Shown piece by piece: positions 1 through 9,456 of a stretch of 64,000 nt of DNA; positions within the stretch are counted from its first letter, which is position 1, and every line of letters begins with the position of its first letter. This DNA comes from Paracoccus sp. TOH (GTDB taxonomy: Bacteria > Pseudomonadota > Alphaproteobacteria > Rhodobacterales > Rhodobacteraceae): NCBI RefSeq assembly GCF_030388245.1, contig NZ_CP098360.1, forward strand, positions 850,001 through 914,000, in the 5' to 3' direction. The position numbers and the translations under genes are program-made. The notes under the pieces were generated by a model. That model did not search any database, was not told the DNA's origin, and saw only the letters and a list, made by a program, of their open reading frames with translations.

Positions 1-548
1 AGGAAAGCGTCGAGCCTTTCGCCGGAATGCAGCGCCAGCAGATCCTCCAGCGCCGGCGCGCGCTCGCGGGCCATGTCCTCGATGATCTCGGCCCGGATCA
101 GCGCGGCGCTGCGGTCGTCAAGCTCGGTGAAACCATGCGGCACCCCGGCCTCGATCGGAAAGCGGCGCAGCACGCCGGCACAGAAGCTGTGGATGGTCTG
201 GACCTTGAGACCGCCCGGCGTCTCGATGGCGCGGGCGAACAGCCGGCGCGCGGCGGGCAGGTCGGGGGCGCCGGCCTCGCCCAGCCGGGCCAGCTCGGCG
301 CGCAGCGCCGGCTCGGGCAGCATGGCCCATTGGCCCAGCCGCGCCAGCAGGCGGTTCTGCATCTCGGTCGCCGCGGCCTTGGTATAGGTCAGGCACAGGA
401 TGCGCTCGGGCGCGGTGCCGGCCAAAAGCAGCCGCGCCACCCGGTCGGTCAGCACCCGCGTCTTGCCCGAGCCGGCATTGGCCGTCAGCCAGGTCGAGCG
501 GTGCGGGTCCGCCGCCCGCACCTGCGCCAGCGTCGCCTCATCCATCAT
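1..548 (-). CDS. addA: AddA helicase-nuclease subunit, N-terminal part only (runs off the window)
   Basis: AddA is the UvrD-like helicase/nuclease subunit of the AddAB complex, which resects double-strand DNA ends for RecA-dependent repair in the cytoplasm. The visible N-terminus begins (M)MDEATLAQVRAADP and carries the Walker A motif ANAGSGKT near residues 24-31, followed by an LTYTKAAATEM helicase motif. About 180 residues are inside the window; the rest lies to the left of base 1. The start is ATG at 548 or the ATG directly after it at 545. It overlaps the end of addB by 8-11 bases, so translation is probably coupled. The pairing with addB and the helicase motifs make the call firm. Confidence 0.9.
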   Translation of the reverse strand, partial: MMDEATLAQVRAADPHRSTWLTANAGSGKTRVLTDRVARLLLAGTAPERILCLTYTKAAATEMQNRLLARLGQWAMLPEPALRAELARLGEAGAPDLPAARRLFARAIETPGGLKVQTIHSFCAGVLRRFPIEAGVPHGFTELDDRSAALIRAEIIEDMARERAPALEDLLALHSGERLDAF

Positions 549-3480
549 CGCCGAACCTCTGCGGGGCCGCGACCTCGGTCGTGTCCCATTCGCCATGCCG
601 CGACAGGTGGTCGTAATCGCTGGCATGGTCGCTGCGCTCCATCGCCAGCCGGGCGGTAAAGCCGCGCTCGCCGGCCAGATAGCGGCGGATCAGGCTGACG
701 AAGCCGGCCCAGGTTTCCTCGGCGAAGCCGGCCGAGAACTCGCGGCCCTCGGTTTTCCCCTCGCCGCCAAGCTGGATATAGCTGATGCCCTCGACCTCGG
801 CCGGTCCCAACGCCTTGAAGGCGCCGTGCCGGACCATGGCGGCCTCCAGCGGCAATTGCTTGTCGAAATGCGCGATCTGGTTGTCGGTCGGCGGCTTGCC
901 GGATTTGTAGTCATAGACATGCACCCGGCCGTCATCCAGCCGGTCCAGCCGGTCGGGGCGGGCGATCAGCCGGAAATCCAGGCCGGGGATGCCCTGTTCG
1001 CCATATTCCTCGACCACGGTGGGCGTGCCGCGCCCCAGCCTTTCGGCCTCGTCCGCCATCAGCCGGTCGGCGATGCCGGCGATGCGCGCCCGCCAGAACA
1101 GCCGGGCCGAGGGCCAGGGTACCTCGGCTTCCAGCACCGCGTCGGCAATGCCCAGCAGCCGCGCCTTCATCGCCGCCGGCGTCTCGGGCAGATCGGGAAG
1201 GCCGCGCAGGAAGCGGTCCATGATGTGATGCAGGACATTGCCGCGCTCGGCCGCGTCGGGTTCGGGCCGCAGCGGGTCCAGCGCGCGCAGGCCCAGCACG
1301 CGGCGGGCATAGACGGCATAGGGGTCGCGGATCAGCGTCCTGACCTCGGTCACCGACATCTCGCGCAGCGCCGGCGGCGGCGGGATGGGCGAGGGGCGCG
1401 GCGCCGGCGCCAGCCGCGTCCGCGGCCGGGCCTGCAACGCGGCCAGGTCCAGCCACTGGCGGCCACGCCGGCGCATCTCGGCCAGCGCCTGCGGCCCCTG
1501 CTGCCCGGGCAGGCCGCCCAGCAGGTTCACCAGCCGGTTCAGCCAGCGCGAGGGGATGGTCTCGGCCTCGGCATCGCGGCGGGCGCGGGTCAGCACCACC
1601 TGCGCCGCGCCGACCGCCTGCTGGAAATCATGCGCGGACAGGCCCACCCGGCGCTCGGGCAGGGTCAGCCCGGCGGCCAGCCGCATCGGCCGCGACAGCC
1701 ACGGATCGGGCGGCAGCGCCTGCGGCCAGCCGCCCTCGTTCAGCCCGGACAGGATCACCAGCCCGGCATCGTTCCCCACCGCCTCGGTGCGCGCCTCGCG
1801 CGGGCCGCGGAAGCGGACCAGCGGATGCGCGGCCACGTCCTGACGCACCGCCTGTCCCTGCAATTCGTCCTGCAGCAGGTCGCAGAACTCGGCCGGGCGC
1901 AGGGCGTGGCCCAGATGCGCATGGGCGTCCAGATGATCCAGCACCGCACGCGCCAGCCCGCCCGAAGCCTTGGCCCAGAGCTCCGAGGCATCGGCATCGC
2001 CGCCGGGCCCGGCGGCCAGATCCCCGGCCAGGGCGCGCAGATCGCGCAGCCGATCCGCCAAGGCGCGCGGCGCCCGATCCTGGGCCAAGGGCACGATGCG
2101 GTCCAGAAGCGCTGCCAGCCACAGCGCCCAGGGCTTGCTGGAGGCGTCGCCCCGCTCGGCCCAGGCCCGCAGCGCCGCGCCGTCGGGAAAGGCCGGGCCG
2201 TTGCGGCGCAGGTGCAGTTCAAGGTCGCGGGTGTGGCGGTTGTGCTCGCGCCGGTAATCCGGGCCAAGGCCGGTCGCCGCGACCGGGTGCTTCAGCAGCA
2301 CCAGAAGCGCGTCCAGCATCATCTCGGCCCCGAAAAGGTCGGCGACATGGCGCAGGAACAGGCCGGGCGCGGTCAGCGGCAGGGGCTGGCCGGCGGAATC
2401 GTCGGGGATGATGCCCCAGCGATCCAGCGCCGATTGCACCCGGCGGGTCAGCATCCGGTCGGCGGCGATCAGGGTGACCGGGCTGTCACGCTGCACCGCC
2501 TCGCGGATCACCAGCGCCACGGCCTCGGCCTCCTCGCCGGGCTGTTCGGCCTCGATCAGGGTCAGCCGCTCGGTGGCGGGAATCAGCGGGCCAAGGCGCG
2601 GACCTTCCTCGATCCATTGGTCGGTGACGGGTGCCGGGCGCAGCGCCAACGAGATCAGCCGGTTGCGCGCCGGGTCGGGGGCGGTGCCCGCCAGCCATTC
2701 GCCGGGCGGGCCGAACTCGGCCGCCAGCGGCGCATAGCGCGCCTGCGGGTGATCCTCGGCGCGGAGGTCGAGCCCGTCCCAGACCGCCTGCGGCAGGTCG
2801 GCATCGAAACCCGGCAGCACCACCGCGCCCATCGGCAACCGGGCGACCGCGCGCATGAAATCCCGCGTCGCACCATGCGAGCCGGTCGAGCCGGCGACGA
2901 CCACCGGGCCCTGCGGCAGATCCTCGCCCCGCGCCCAGGCCGCGGCCAGCGCCTGGGCCGCGGCGCGCTGCCGGGCCTCGCGGTCCTGCGGTGGGTCGGA
3001 CAGGTAATAGCCGGCGGCGATCTTCAGGAAGGCCAGCGCCCGGCCCCAATGCTGGGCGTGTTCGCTGGCGTCGATGCGGTCCAGCGCCTGCGCGTCCAGC
3101 CCTTCCAGCTGCATCTCGGCCATCAGCGCCGCCAGCGAGGCGGCCAGTTCCGGCACCGATTGCCCCTGCGCCAGATCGGGATCGGCGCGCAGCGCCGCGT
3201 CGATCAGCCGGCCCAGCTCCAGCCGCCGCGCCAGCGGCGGCGTGGCCGCGCCGCCACCCAGATCGGCGATCAGCCGCAACCGCGGCAAAAGCAGCGGCCC
3301 GCGCCCGATGAAGGCCTGGCGCAGGGCCATCAGCGACTGGCCGGAATTGGCATAGACCGTGACCCGCGCCATGTCCTGCGGCGGGCGATGGCCCATGCGC
3401 CGGATCAGCCCGTCGGCGAAGGCGCCGGGGAAATCGGCGCCGCAGGGCAGGGCGAAGATGCCGTTCCGCCAGTCAGGCAT
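538..3480 (-). CDS. addB: AddB, double-strand break repair nuclease subunit
   Basis: AddB (980 residues with this start) is the partner of AddA in the recombination nuclease complex of alphaproteobacteria. The C-terminal RecB-type nuclease signature is visible as VYDYKSGKPPT, preceded by a conserved RPDRLDRLDDG segment. The protein has very few cysteines and none in its C-terminal part, so the iron-sulfur staple known from Firmicutes AddB seems absent. I chose the ATG at 3480 ([12 protein letters not shown]) because it overlaps the murU stop by 8 bases; a longer reading to 3573 would run inside murU and has low-complexity sequence. The gene sits between murU and addA in one transcription unit. 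Confidence 0.92.
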   Translation of the reverse strand: MPDWRNGIFALPCGADFPGAFADGLIRRMGHRPPQDMARVTVYANSGQSLMALRQAFIGRGPLLLPRLRLIADLGGGAATPPLARRLELGRLIDAALRADPDLAQGQSVPELAASLAALMAEMQLEGLDAQALDRIDASEHAQHWGRALAFLKIAAGYYLSDPPQDREARQRAAAQALAAAWARGEDLPQGPVVVAGSTGSHGATRDFMRAVARLPMGAVVLPGFDADLPQAVWDGLDLRAEDHPQARYAPLAAEFGPPGEWLAGTAPDPARNRLISLALRPAPVTDQWIEEGPRLGPLIPATERLTLIEAEQPGEEAEAVALVIREAVQRDSPVTLIAADRMLTRRVQSALDRWGIIPDDSAGQPLPLTAPGLFLRHVADLFGAEMMLDALLVLLKHPVAATGLGPDYRREHNRHTRDLELHLRRNGPAFPDGAALRAWAERGDASSKPWALWLAALLDRIVPLAQDRAPRALADRLRDLRALAGDLAAGPGGDADASELWAKASGGLARAVLDHLDAHAHLGHALRPAEFCDLLQDELQGQAVRQDVAAHPLVRFRGPREARTEAVGNDAGLVILSGLNEGGWPQALPPDPWLSRPMRLAAGLTLPERRVGLSAHDFQQAVGAAQVVLTRARRDAEAETIPSRWLNRLVNLLGGLPGQQGPQALAEMRRRGRQWLDLAALQARPRTRLAPAPRPSPIPPPPALREMSVTEVRTLIRDPYAVYARRVLGLRALDPLRPEPDAAERGNVLHHIMDRFLRGLPDLPETPAAMKARLLGIADAVLEAEVPWPSARLFWRARIAGIADRLMADEAERLGRGTPTVVEEYGEQGIPGLDFRLIARPDRLDRLDDGRVHVYDYKSGKPPTDNQIAHFDKQLPLEAAMVRHGAFKALGPAEVEGISYIQLGGEGKTEGREFSAGFAEETWAGFVSLIRRYLAGERGFTARLAMERSDHASDYDHLSRHGEWDTTEVAAPQRFGDDG

Positions 3481-4144
3481 CCAGCAGCGCCTCGGCCAGC
3501 GGGATGCAGTCGGGGCGGCCGACATCGCACCATTCGCCGGGATGGACCAGCCCGTAGGCGCGGCCCTCGGCAATCATCAGATCCCAAAGCCGGTTCAGCG
3601 AGAACACCGGATCGGGAATCCCGGCCAGCCGGTCGGGACGGATGATCTGCACGCCGCCATAGACCAGATCGCCCTTGCGGATCAGCCGGCCGGCGGGGTC
3701 AAGGCTGAAATCGCCGCCGCCTTGCCGGCCATGCGTCCGCTCCAGCGGCACCAGCATCAACAGCGCATCCATTTCCTCGTGCCAGCCGTCCAGCAGGGCG
3801 CGGACCGGGTTCGGGCCGCTCCAGACCACATCCGGGTTCATCGTGATCACCGGGCCGGGGCCCAGCAGCGGCAGCGCCTTGCGCAAGCCGCCCCCGGTCT
3901 CGAGCAGCAGGTCGGATTCGTCCGAGACGGCGATGTCCCGCCCGGAAATGTGATCACGGATCTGGCCGCCCAGGTGGTGGATGTTCACCGCCACCGGCCC
4001 GACGCCCGCTTGCCGCCCCAGGGCCAGCGCCCGGTCCAGAAGGGTCTGGCCGCCGACCGGGATCAGCGGTTTCGGCACCGTATCGGTCAGCGGCGCCATG
4101 CGGGTGCCCTTGCCCGCGGCGAAGATCATCAGCGGCAGGCTCAT
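3473..4144 (-). CDS. murU: Nucleotidyltransferase, MurU-type (N-acetylmuramate 1-phosphate uridylyltransferase)
   Basis: A 223-residue sugar-phosphate nucleotidyltransferase. The N-terminus shows the family signature [12 protein letters not shown] followed by PKPLIPVGG, and [14 protein letters not shown] marks the nucleotide-binding region. NPDVVW supplies a metal-binding Asp. In the MurU/AmgK shunt, AmgK phosphorylates MurNAc or GlcNAc at C1 and MurU makes UDP-MurNAc, recycling cell-wall sugar past the fosfomycin-sensitive MurA step. The upstream gene carries an AmgK-like kinase domain and overlaps this start by four bases (ATGA), which supports MurU over other nucleotidyltransferases. Substrate is inferred from this pairing. 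Confidence 0.82.
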   Translation of the reverse strand: MSLPLMIFAAGKGTRMAPLTDTVPKPLIPVGGQTLLDRALALGRQAGVGPVAVNIHHLGGQIRDHISGRDIAVSDESDLLLETGGGLRKALPLLGPGPVITMNPDVVWSGPNPVRALLDGWHEEMDALLMLVPLERTHGRQGGGDFSLDPAGRLIRKGDLVYGGVQIIRPDRLAGIPDPVFSLNRLWDLMIAEGRAYGLVHPGEWCDVGRPDCIPLAEALLDA

Positions 4145-5559
4145 CCGGCGATGCCCTCGATCACCTCGGGCGTCGGGGCCGGGATGCCTTCCAGCGCGGC
4201 AGCCAGCGGCGCCAGGGCCGGATGCGCCAGGTCGCGCCGGATCGCCGCCCAGACGCGCGGCATCATCGCCAGATAGCGCCGCTTGCCCTCGCGCTGCGCC
4301 AGCCGGGTGAAGATGCCCATGATGCGCAGGTTGCGCTGCGCGCCCAAAAGCGCATAGGCGGCGCGGAACCGCGCCTCGTCCACCCCGGTCGCGGCGACAT
4401 AGCGGGCGATCTGCGTCGCCTCGATCTCGGGCGCGACGTCGCGGCGGGCATCCTGCAGCGCCGAGACCAGATCATAGGCCGGATGCACCGCCACGGCGTC
4501 CTGGAAATCCAGCAGACCCAGCGGCGCATCCGCGCGCCAGACCAGGTTCTCGGCATGGAAATCGCGCAGGCCCAGCACCGGCGGCATGTCGGCGGCCAGT
4601 TCGGCATGCAGCCGCTTGATCACCGCCGCAACCTCGGCGCCCTTGCCGGGCGCCCCGGCGGCGGCGGGATAGTATTCGGCGAACAGCCCGACCTGACGCG
4701 CCAGTTCCGGCCCGTCGAGACGCAGCACGAAATCCGGCGGCGCATGGCCGTGCAGCTGGACCAGCAGATCGGTCATGCGGTCATAGATGCGCGGCGCCAG
4801 CTCGGGCCGCGTTTCCAGCACCCGGGCGACCAGGTCGTCGCCCAGATCCTCGATCAGCAGCAGGCCTTGCGCCTGATCGGTGGCCAGGATCTCGGGCGCA
4901 TGCAGGTCCAGCGCCCGCAGCCATTGCGTCATGGCGACATAGGGCGCGGTCACGCCGGGCGAGGCGTCCATCAGGACCGCGCTGCGCCCGTCCGGCGCGA
5001 CCAGCCGGAAATAGCGCCGCGACGAGGCGTCGCCGGCCAGCGGGATCAGCCGCGCCTCGGCCCAGCCGGCACGGTGGATCAGCCGGGCCATGGCGGGCAG
5101 ACGGGTCATGATGCCCCAATGCGGCTCGGAGCCGGCCAAGGTGATGCGGCGCAGGTCGGGGGCGTCCGCCAAAGGCTCCAGCCCCACGGTCAGCGCGCCC
5201 TCCAGCGGGCTGCCATGTTCGGGCCATTCGACCAGCACGACGGCCTCGCGCATGGCCTCGTCGAGGCCAAGCTCGGCCAGTTCCTCGGGATGGGTCAGGC
5301 GGTAAAGATCGGCATGCCAGATCTCGGTCCCCAGCGGGTCGGCATAGGTCTGGACCAGGGTGAAGGTGGGGCTGGGCACCTCCTCGGCCGCCTCGCCCTG
5401 GCGGGCGCGGATGAAGGCGCGGGCGAAATGCGTCTTGCCGGCGCCGACCGGCCCTTGCAGCGCCACCACGTCGCCGGGTTTCAGGACAGCCGCCATCACC
5501 CGCGCCAGGCAGGCGGTCAGATCGGCATCGGCATCGTCAAGCGTCGCAAGCAGGGTCAT
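4141..5559 (-). CDS. Fusion protein: TsaE (t6A ATPase) + AmgK-like amino-sugar kinase
   Basis: A 472-residue two-domain protein. Residues 1 to about 150 are TsaE: Walker [14 protein letters not shown] near 36-48, then [10 protein letters not shown] and an HADLYRL motif. TsaE drives the TsaBD cycle that makes N6-threonylcarbamoyl-adenosine at tRNA position 37. Residues from about 160 to the end are an aminoglycoside phosphotransferase-fold kinase with [12 protein letters not shown] (catalytic loop) and LLDFQDA (metal site), both typical of AmgK. No stop or restart lies between the domains. Such fusions are known in Rhodobacterales, so this is probably not an artefact. It lies 30 bases downstream of dapB and overlaps murU by four bases. 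Confidence 0.9.
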   Translation of the reverse strand: MTLLATLDDADADLTACLARVMAAVLKPGDVVALQGPVGAGKTHFARAFIRARQGEAAEEVPSPTFTLVQTYADPLGTEIWHADLYRLTHPEELAELGLDEAMREAVVLVEWPEHGSPLEGALTVGLEPLADAPDLRRITLAGSEPHWGIMTRLPAMARLIHRAGWAEARLIPLAGDASSRRYFRLVAPDGRSAVLMDASPGVTAPYVAMTQWLRALDLHAPEILATDQAQGLLLIEDLGDDLVARVLETRPELAPRIYDRMTDLLVQLHGHAPPDFVLRLDGPELARQVGLFAEYYPAAAGAPGKGAEVAAVIKRLHAELAADMPPVLGLRDFHAENLVWRADAPLGLLDFQDAVAVHPAYDLVSALQDARRDVAPEIEATQIARYVAATGVDEARFRAAYALLGAQRNLRIMGIFTRLAQREGKRRYLAMMPRVWAAIRRDLAHPALAPLAAALEGIPAPTPEVIEGIAG

Positions 5560-5589
5560 GGCGTGACCCTAATGCGGGACGCGGCCCTG

Positions 5590-6396
5590 TCAAAGCCCCA
5601 GAACGTCGGCCATGTCGTATTCGCCCGGCCCCTTGTCCTGGCCCCACAGCGCCGCCCGCAGCGCCCCGCGGGCAAAGATGGCGCGGTCGGTGGCGACATG
5701 GCGCAGCACCACCCGCTCGCCCGCGGTGGCGAAGATCACGTCATGCTCGCCCACGATGTCGCCGCCGCGGATGGCGCTGAACCCGATCGAGCCGGGCGCG
5801 CGGGCGCCGGTGATGCCCTCGCGCGCCGGGGTGCGCAGCTCGTCCAGGCCGTGGCCGCGTCCCGCGGCGGCGGCCTCGCCCAGCATCAGCGCGGTGCCCG
5901 AGGGCGCATCGACCTTGCGGTTGTGATGCGCCTCGACCACCTCGACGTCCCAATCCTCGCCCAGGGCGGCGGCGACCTTGCGGGTCAGCCCGACCAGCAG
6001 GTTCACGCCCAGGCTCATGTTGCCGGCGCGGATGATCGGCGCGTGGCGGGCGGCGGCCTTCAGCCTGTCCAGATGGGCGGGCTCGAAGCCGGTGGTGCCG
6101 ATCACATGCACGGCGCGGGCCTGGGCGGTCAGTTCGGCGAAGGCCACCGTCGCCGCCGGGGCGGTGAAGTCGATCACCGCCTGCGCCCTGGCGATGGCCT
6201 CGACCGGATCGTCGGTGACGGTGATTCCCAGCGCCGCGCCGCCCATCGCCTCGCCCAGGTCGCGGCCGACCCAGGGGTTGCCCTGACGCTCGATGGCGCC
6301 GACAAGGCGGGCCTGATCCGATGCAAGAACGGTGCGCACCAGCATCTGCCCCATGCGGCCCGACGCGCCCGTGATGACGATTCCCGGTTTTTCCAT
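5590..6396 (-). CDS. dapB: 4-hydroxy-tetrahydrodipicolinate reductase
   Basis: DapB (268 residues, normal length) reduces the DapA product with NAD(P)H on the way to meso-diaminopimelate and lysine. The N-terminus [19 protein letters not shown] contains the Rossmann GASGRMGQ loop, and [16 protein letters not shown] holds the catalytic His and Lys residues of the family. The ATG at 6396 is chosen because family homology begins there; open sequence further upstream lies antisense to rbfA. The gene is divergent from rbfA across 69 bases and is followed, in the same direction, by the tsaE-amgK fusion. Confidence 0.95.
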   Translation of the reverse strand: MEKPGIVITGASGRMGQMLVRTVLASDQARLVGAIERQGNPWVGRDLGEAMGGAALGITVTDDPVEAIARAQAVIDFTAPAATVAFAELTAQARAVHVIGTTGFEPAHLDRLKAAARHAPIIRAGNMSLGVNLLVGLTRKVAAALGEDWDVEVVEAHHNRKVDAPSGTALMLGEAAAAGRGHGLDELRTPAREGITGARAPGSIGFSAIRGGDIVGEHDVIFATAGERVVLRHVATDRAIFARGALRAALWGQDKGPGEYDMADVLGL

Positions 6397-6465
6397 GCTC
6401 GATCCCCCGTTTCCGGCATGTCTATCCCGTTGCGGCGCGGCCCGCGACCCCCTACATCTGCGCGC

Positions 6466-6882
6466 ATGGCACAGAACCGCTTTCATTCCGGCACCGGCCC
6501 CTCGCAGCGCCAGCTTCGCGTGGGCGAGCTGATCCGCCGCACGCTTTCCGACGTCCTGCTGCGCGGGGACGTCCACGATCCCGACCTGAACCGGCATTCG
6601 ATCACGGTCGGAGAGGTGCGGACCTCGCCCGACCTGAAGGTCGCGACCGCCTATGTGCTGCCCTTGGGCGGGCACGACGCCGAGGAGGCGCTGGCCGCCC
6701 TGCGCCGCAATGCGGGCGAGCTGCGCCACCTGGTCGCCAAGGCGATGACGCTGAAATACGCGCCGCAACTGCGCTTCGTCCTCGACGAGACCTTCGACCG
6801 CATGGACGACACCCGCCGGCTCTTGTCCGAGGACCGGGTGCGCCGCGACGTCGAATCGCATCCGGAAGACGATGAGGATTGA
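6466..6882 (+). CDS. rbfA: Ribosome-binding factor A
   Basis: RbfA (138 residues) binds the 30S subunit and helps mature the 5' end of 16S rRNA. Family features visible are [14 protein letters not shown] near the N-terminus, [19 protein letters not shown], and an acidic C-terminal tail ending EDDED. The start is the ATG at 6466, which opens directly with the family sequence MAQNRFHSG. It is the first gene of a plus-strand group. Its last 11 bases overlap the start of the following gene, now broken, which itself ends one base before truB. Confidence 0.95.
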   Translation: MAQNRFHSGTGPSQRQLRVGELIRRTLSDVLLRGDVHDPDLNRHSITVGEVRTSPDLKVATAYVLPLGGHDAEEALAALRRNAGELRHLVAKAMTLKYAPQLRFVLDETFDRMDDTRRLLSEDRVRRDVESHPEDDED

Positions 6883-7627
6883 TCTCAAGCGCCGGCTGGG
6901 CCTGGCCATCGGCGCGCTGATCGCCATGACCCTGCCCGCCATGGCCGGGATCTGCGAAAAGCGCGACTTCGACGGGTAAGGCTATGTGATCTGCACGCTG
7001 GAGGCCGGGCAAGAGCCGGGGCTGCGGCTGTGGCTGAACGGCCCGGACGGCCGGGTCCTGGGCGATTTCACCGCCGTGCGAAACACGCTGGCCGAGGGCG
7101 AGATCCTGGGCTTTGCCATGAATGCCGGCATGTATCACCCCGATTTCACCCCGGTCGGGCTTTACGTCAGCGACGGCGTCAGCCAGCACGATCTGGTGAC
7201 GGCGGGCGGCGGCGGCAATTTCGGCATGCTGCCGAACGGCGTGTTCTGCACCGGCGGCGCGCGGCCCTATCAGGTGATCGAAAGCCGGGCCTTTGCCAGG
7301 GCCACGCCGGAATGCCGCATCGCCACGCAATCGGGGCCGATGCTGGTGATCGACGGCGCGCTGCATCCGCGCTTTCTGGTCGACAGCGACAGCCGCTATG
7401 TCCGGAACGGCGTCGGCGTCTCGGCGGACGGGCAGACGGCCTGGTTCGCCATCTCGGACCGGGCGGTGACGTTCCACGAATTCGGCCGGCTGTTCCGCGA
7501 CGGGCTGGGGGCGCGGGACGCGCTGTATTTCGACGGCTCGATTTCGCGGCTATACGCCCCGAGCCTGGGCCGCGCCGATTTCGGGCGGCGGCTGGGGCCG
7601 ATCATCGGATATGTAGGACAGAACTAG
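6872..7627 (+). pseudogene. Phosphodiester glycosidase family (DUF2233/NAGPA-like) gene with an in-frame TAA after the signal peptide
   Basis: Reading from the ATG at 6872 gives a clear signal peptide ([19 protein letters not shown], cleaving near [10 protein letters not shown]). Codon 36 at 6977-6979 is TAA. The same frame continues without damage for another 215 codons to 7627, with typical family segments such as MNAGMYHPDFTPVGLYV, a GGGGNFGMLPNGVF stretch and YFDGSIS. These proteins are usually exported and may cleave sugar-phosphodiester bonds. The intact remainder points to a very recent nonsense change (for example CAA or TAC to TAA) or a sequencing error. A GTG at 6986, preceded by AAGG, could allow reinitiation, but its product would lack the signal peptide. 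Confidence 0.8.
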
Positions 7628-7628
7628 A

Positions 7629-8525
7629 ATGGCGCGAAAAAAGGGACGCGAGATCCACGGTTGGCTGATCGTGGACAAGCCGGCGGGCATCGGCTCGACC
7701 GACGTGGTCAGCAAGGTGCGTTGGGCGCTGGACGCGAAGAAGGCCGGCCATGCCGGGACGCTGGACCCGGATGCGACCGGCGTGCTGGCCGTGGCGCTGG
7801 GAGAGGCGACCAAGACCGTGCCGATCCTGGCCGAGGCGCTGAAAGCCTATGACTTCACGGTGACCTGGGGGACCGAGACCGCGACCGACGACGCCTCGGG
7901 CGCGGTGGTGAAAACCAGCGACACGCGCCCCGACGAGGCGGCGATCCGCGCCGCGCTGCCCGCCTTTACCGGCGAGATCATGCAGGTTCCCCCCGCCGTC
8001 TCGGCGGTGCGCGTCGATGGCGCGCGGGCCTATGACCTGGCGCGAGAGGGCGAGGTGGTGGAGCTTGCCGCCCGGCCGCTCTGGGTGGATTCTCTGGAGC
8101 TGCTGGCCACGACCCGCGACAGCGCCGAGCTGCGGATGGTCTGCGGCAAGGGCGGCTATGTCCGCGCCATCGCCCGCGACCTCGGCCGCGAGCTGGGCTG
8201 CCTTGGCCATGTCGCGCAGTTGCGCCGCATCTGGTCGGGACCGTTCGAGGCCGGGGACGGCTTGGCCTTCGACCGCATCGACCGCGCCAACCAGGCCGAG
8301 ATCGAGGCGGCGCTGCTGCCGCTGCAGGCGGCGCTGGCCGACCTGCCCGAGATGCAGGCGACCGAGATCGGCGCCACCCGCATCCTGAACGGCAATCCCG
8401 GCCAGGTTCTGGGCCATGCCGAATTCGGCGAGGAGGTCTGGGTCAGCCGCAACGGCCGGGCGCTGTGCATCGGCCGCTACATGGGCGGCGACGTGCAGCC
8501 CGCGCGGGTGTTCAACCTGGGCTAG
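7629..8525 (+). CDS. truB: tRNA pseudouridine(55) synthase
   Basis: TruB (298 residues) makes the pseudouridine in the T-loop of most tRNAs. The catalytic motif [15 protein letters not shown] near residues 38-52 contains the nucleophilic Asp, and [14 protein letters not shown] opens the protein as expected. The C-terminal PUA-like part follows. Its ATG lies two bases after the stop of the broken glycosidase gene, so the rbfA-glycosidase-truB group is probably one transcript. The 3' end overlaps the convergent PEP mutase family gene by 14 bases. Confidence 0.95.
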   Translation: MARKKGREIHGWLIVDKPAGIGSTDVVSKVRWALDAKKAGHAGTLDPDATGVLAVALGEATKTVPILAEALKAYDFTVTWGTETATDDASGAVVKTSDTRPDEAAIRAALPAFTGEIMQVPPAVSAVRVDGARAYDLAREGEVVELAARPLWVDSLELLATTRDSAELRMVCGKGGYVRAIARDLGRELGCLGHVAQLRRIWSGPFEAGDGLAFDRIDRANQAEIEAALLPLQAALADLPEMQATEIGATRILNGNPGQVLGHAEFGEEVWVSRNGRALCIGRYMGGDVQPARVFNLG

Positions 8526-9357
8526 ACCCCTTGTCGCCGGGCGCCATGATCCGGGCCACCATGGCGCCGGGCAGGGCGTCCGCGGCATAGGTGAAGGTGC
8601 CGGCGGATCGGACCTCGGCGGCGGCGCGCATCAGCGCGCCGAGCGCCGCCCGCGCGAAAGAGCCGCCGACGCTGATCCGCCGCACCCCGGCCTGCGCCAG
8701 CTCGGTGACCGACCAGGTCGGGCCGGCCAATCCCATGACCACATTGACCGGCTTGTCCACGGCGGCGCAGACGGTGCGGATCGCCTGCAGGTCCGGCAGG
8801 CCCGGCGCGTAAAGCACATCCGCGCCGGCTTCGGAAAACGCCTGCAGCCGCCGGATGGTATCGTCCAGGTCCAGCCGGCCCCACAGGAAATTCTCGGCCC
8901 GCGCCGTCAACAGGAAGGGCAGGCCCCGCGCCGCCTCGGCCGCGGCCCGGACCCGCGCGGCCGCCAGGGACAGGTCGTGGATCGGATCGTCGGCATCCCC
9001 CGTCGCATCCTCGATCGAGCCGCCGACCAGCCCCACCCGACAGGCCAGCCGGATGGTTTCGGCGCAGGTTTCCGGTGTGGCACCGAAACCGTCCTGCAGA
9101 TCGGCCGAGACCGGCAGCTCGGTCGCGCCGACGATCTCGGCGGCATTCTGCAGGATCTCGTCGCGACCAAGCTCGGCGATGGAATCCAGCTTGCCCTTGG
9201 AAAAGGCGTAGCCGGCGCTGGTGGTGGCCAGCGCCTGAAACCCCAGGCTGGCCAGCAGCCGGGCCGAGCCGGCATCCCAGGGATTGGGCATGACGAAGGC
9301 GCCTTCCGCCCGGTGCAGCGCCTTCAGCGCCTCAAACTTCGCCCGTTGATCCGGCAT
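8512..9357 (-). CDS. Isocitrate lyase / phosphoenolpyruvate mutase family protein
   Basis: A 281-residue member of the ICL/PEP mutase superfamily (TIM barrel acting on alpha-oxycarboxylates through C-C or P-C chemistry). Visible features are [40 protein letters not shown] (metal site) and [10 protein letters not shown]. The Cys-containing loop of true isocitrate lyase (KKCGH type) is not present. This subgroup is usually of unknown substrate, so no symbol is given. The ATG at 9357 starts the family sequence; an upstream reading to 9414 adds 19 atypical residues. It converges on truB with overlapping 3' ends. Confidence 0.8.
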   Translation of the reverse strand: MPDQRAKFEALKALHRAEGAFVMPNPWDAGSARLLASLGFQALATTSAGYAFSKGKLDSIAELGRDEILQNAAEIVGATELPVSADLQDGFGATPETCAETIRLACRVGLVGGSIEDATGDADDPIHDLSLAAARVRAAAEAARGLPFLLTARAENFLWGRLDLDDTIRRLQAFSEAGADVLYAPGLPDLQAIRTVCAAVDKPVNVVMGLAGPTWSVTELAQAGVRRISVGGSFARAALGALMRAAAEVRSAGTFTYAADALPGAMVARIMAPGDKGSSPG

Positions 9358-9456
9358 CACGACTCTCCTGCAAGGGTTCCGGCGCGATTCTGGCGGGCTG
9401 GAACCAATTATCACCGGTTTTCCCGGCCCCCTGGGGCCATAGCAGGGCGCCGGTCG

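Noticed and set aside
400..3645. Long open frames on the plus strand opposite addB, and similar long frames opposite many other genes
   Set aside because: High GC at the third codon position creates long antisense frames; they lack family features and are rich in Arg, Gly, Pro and Gln.
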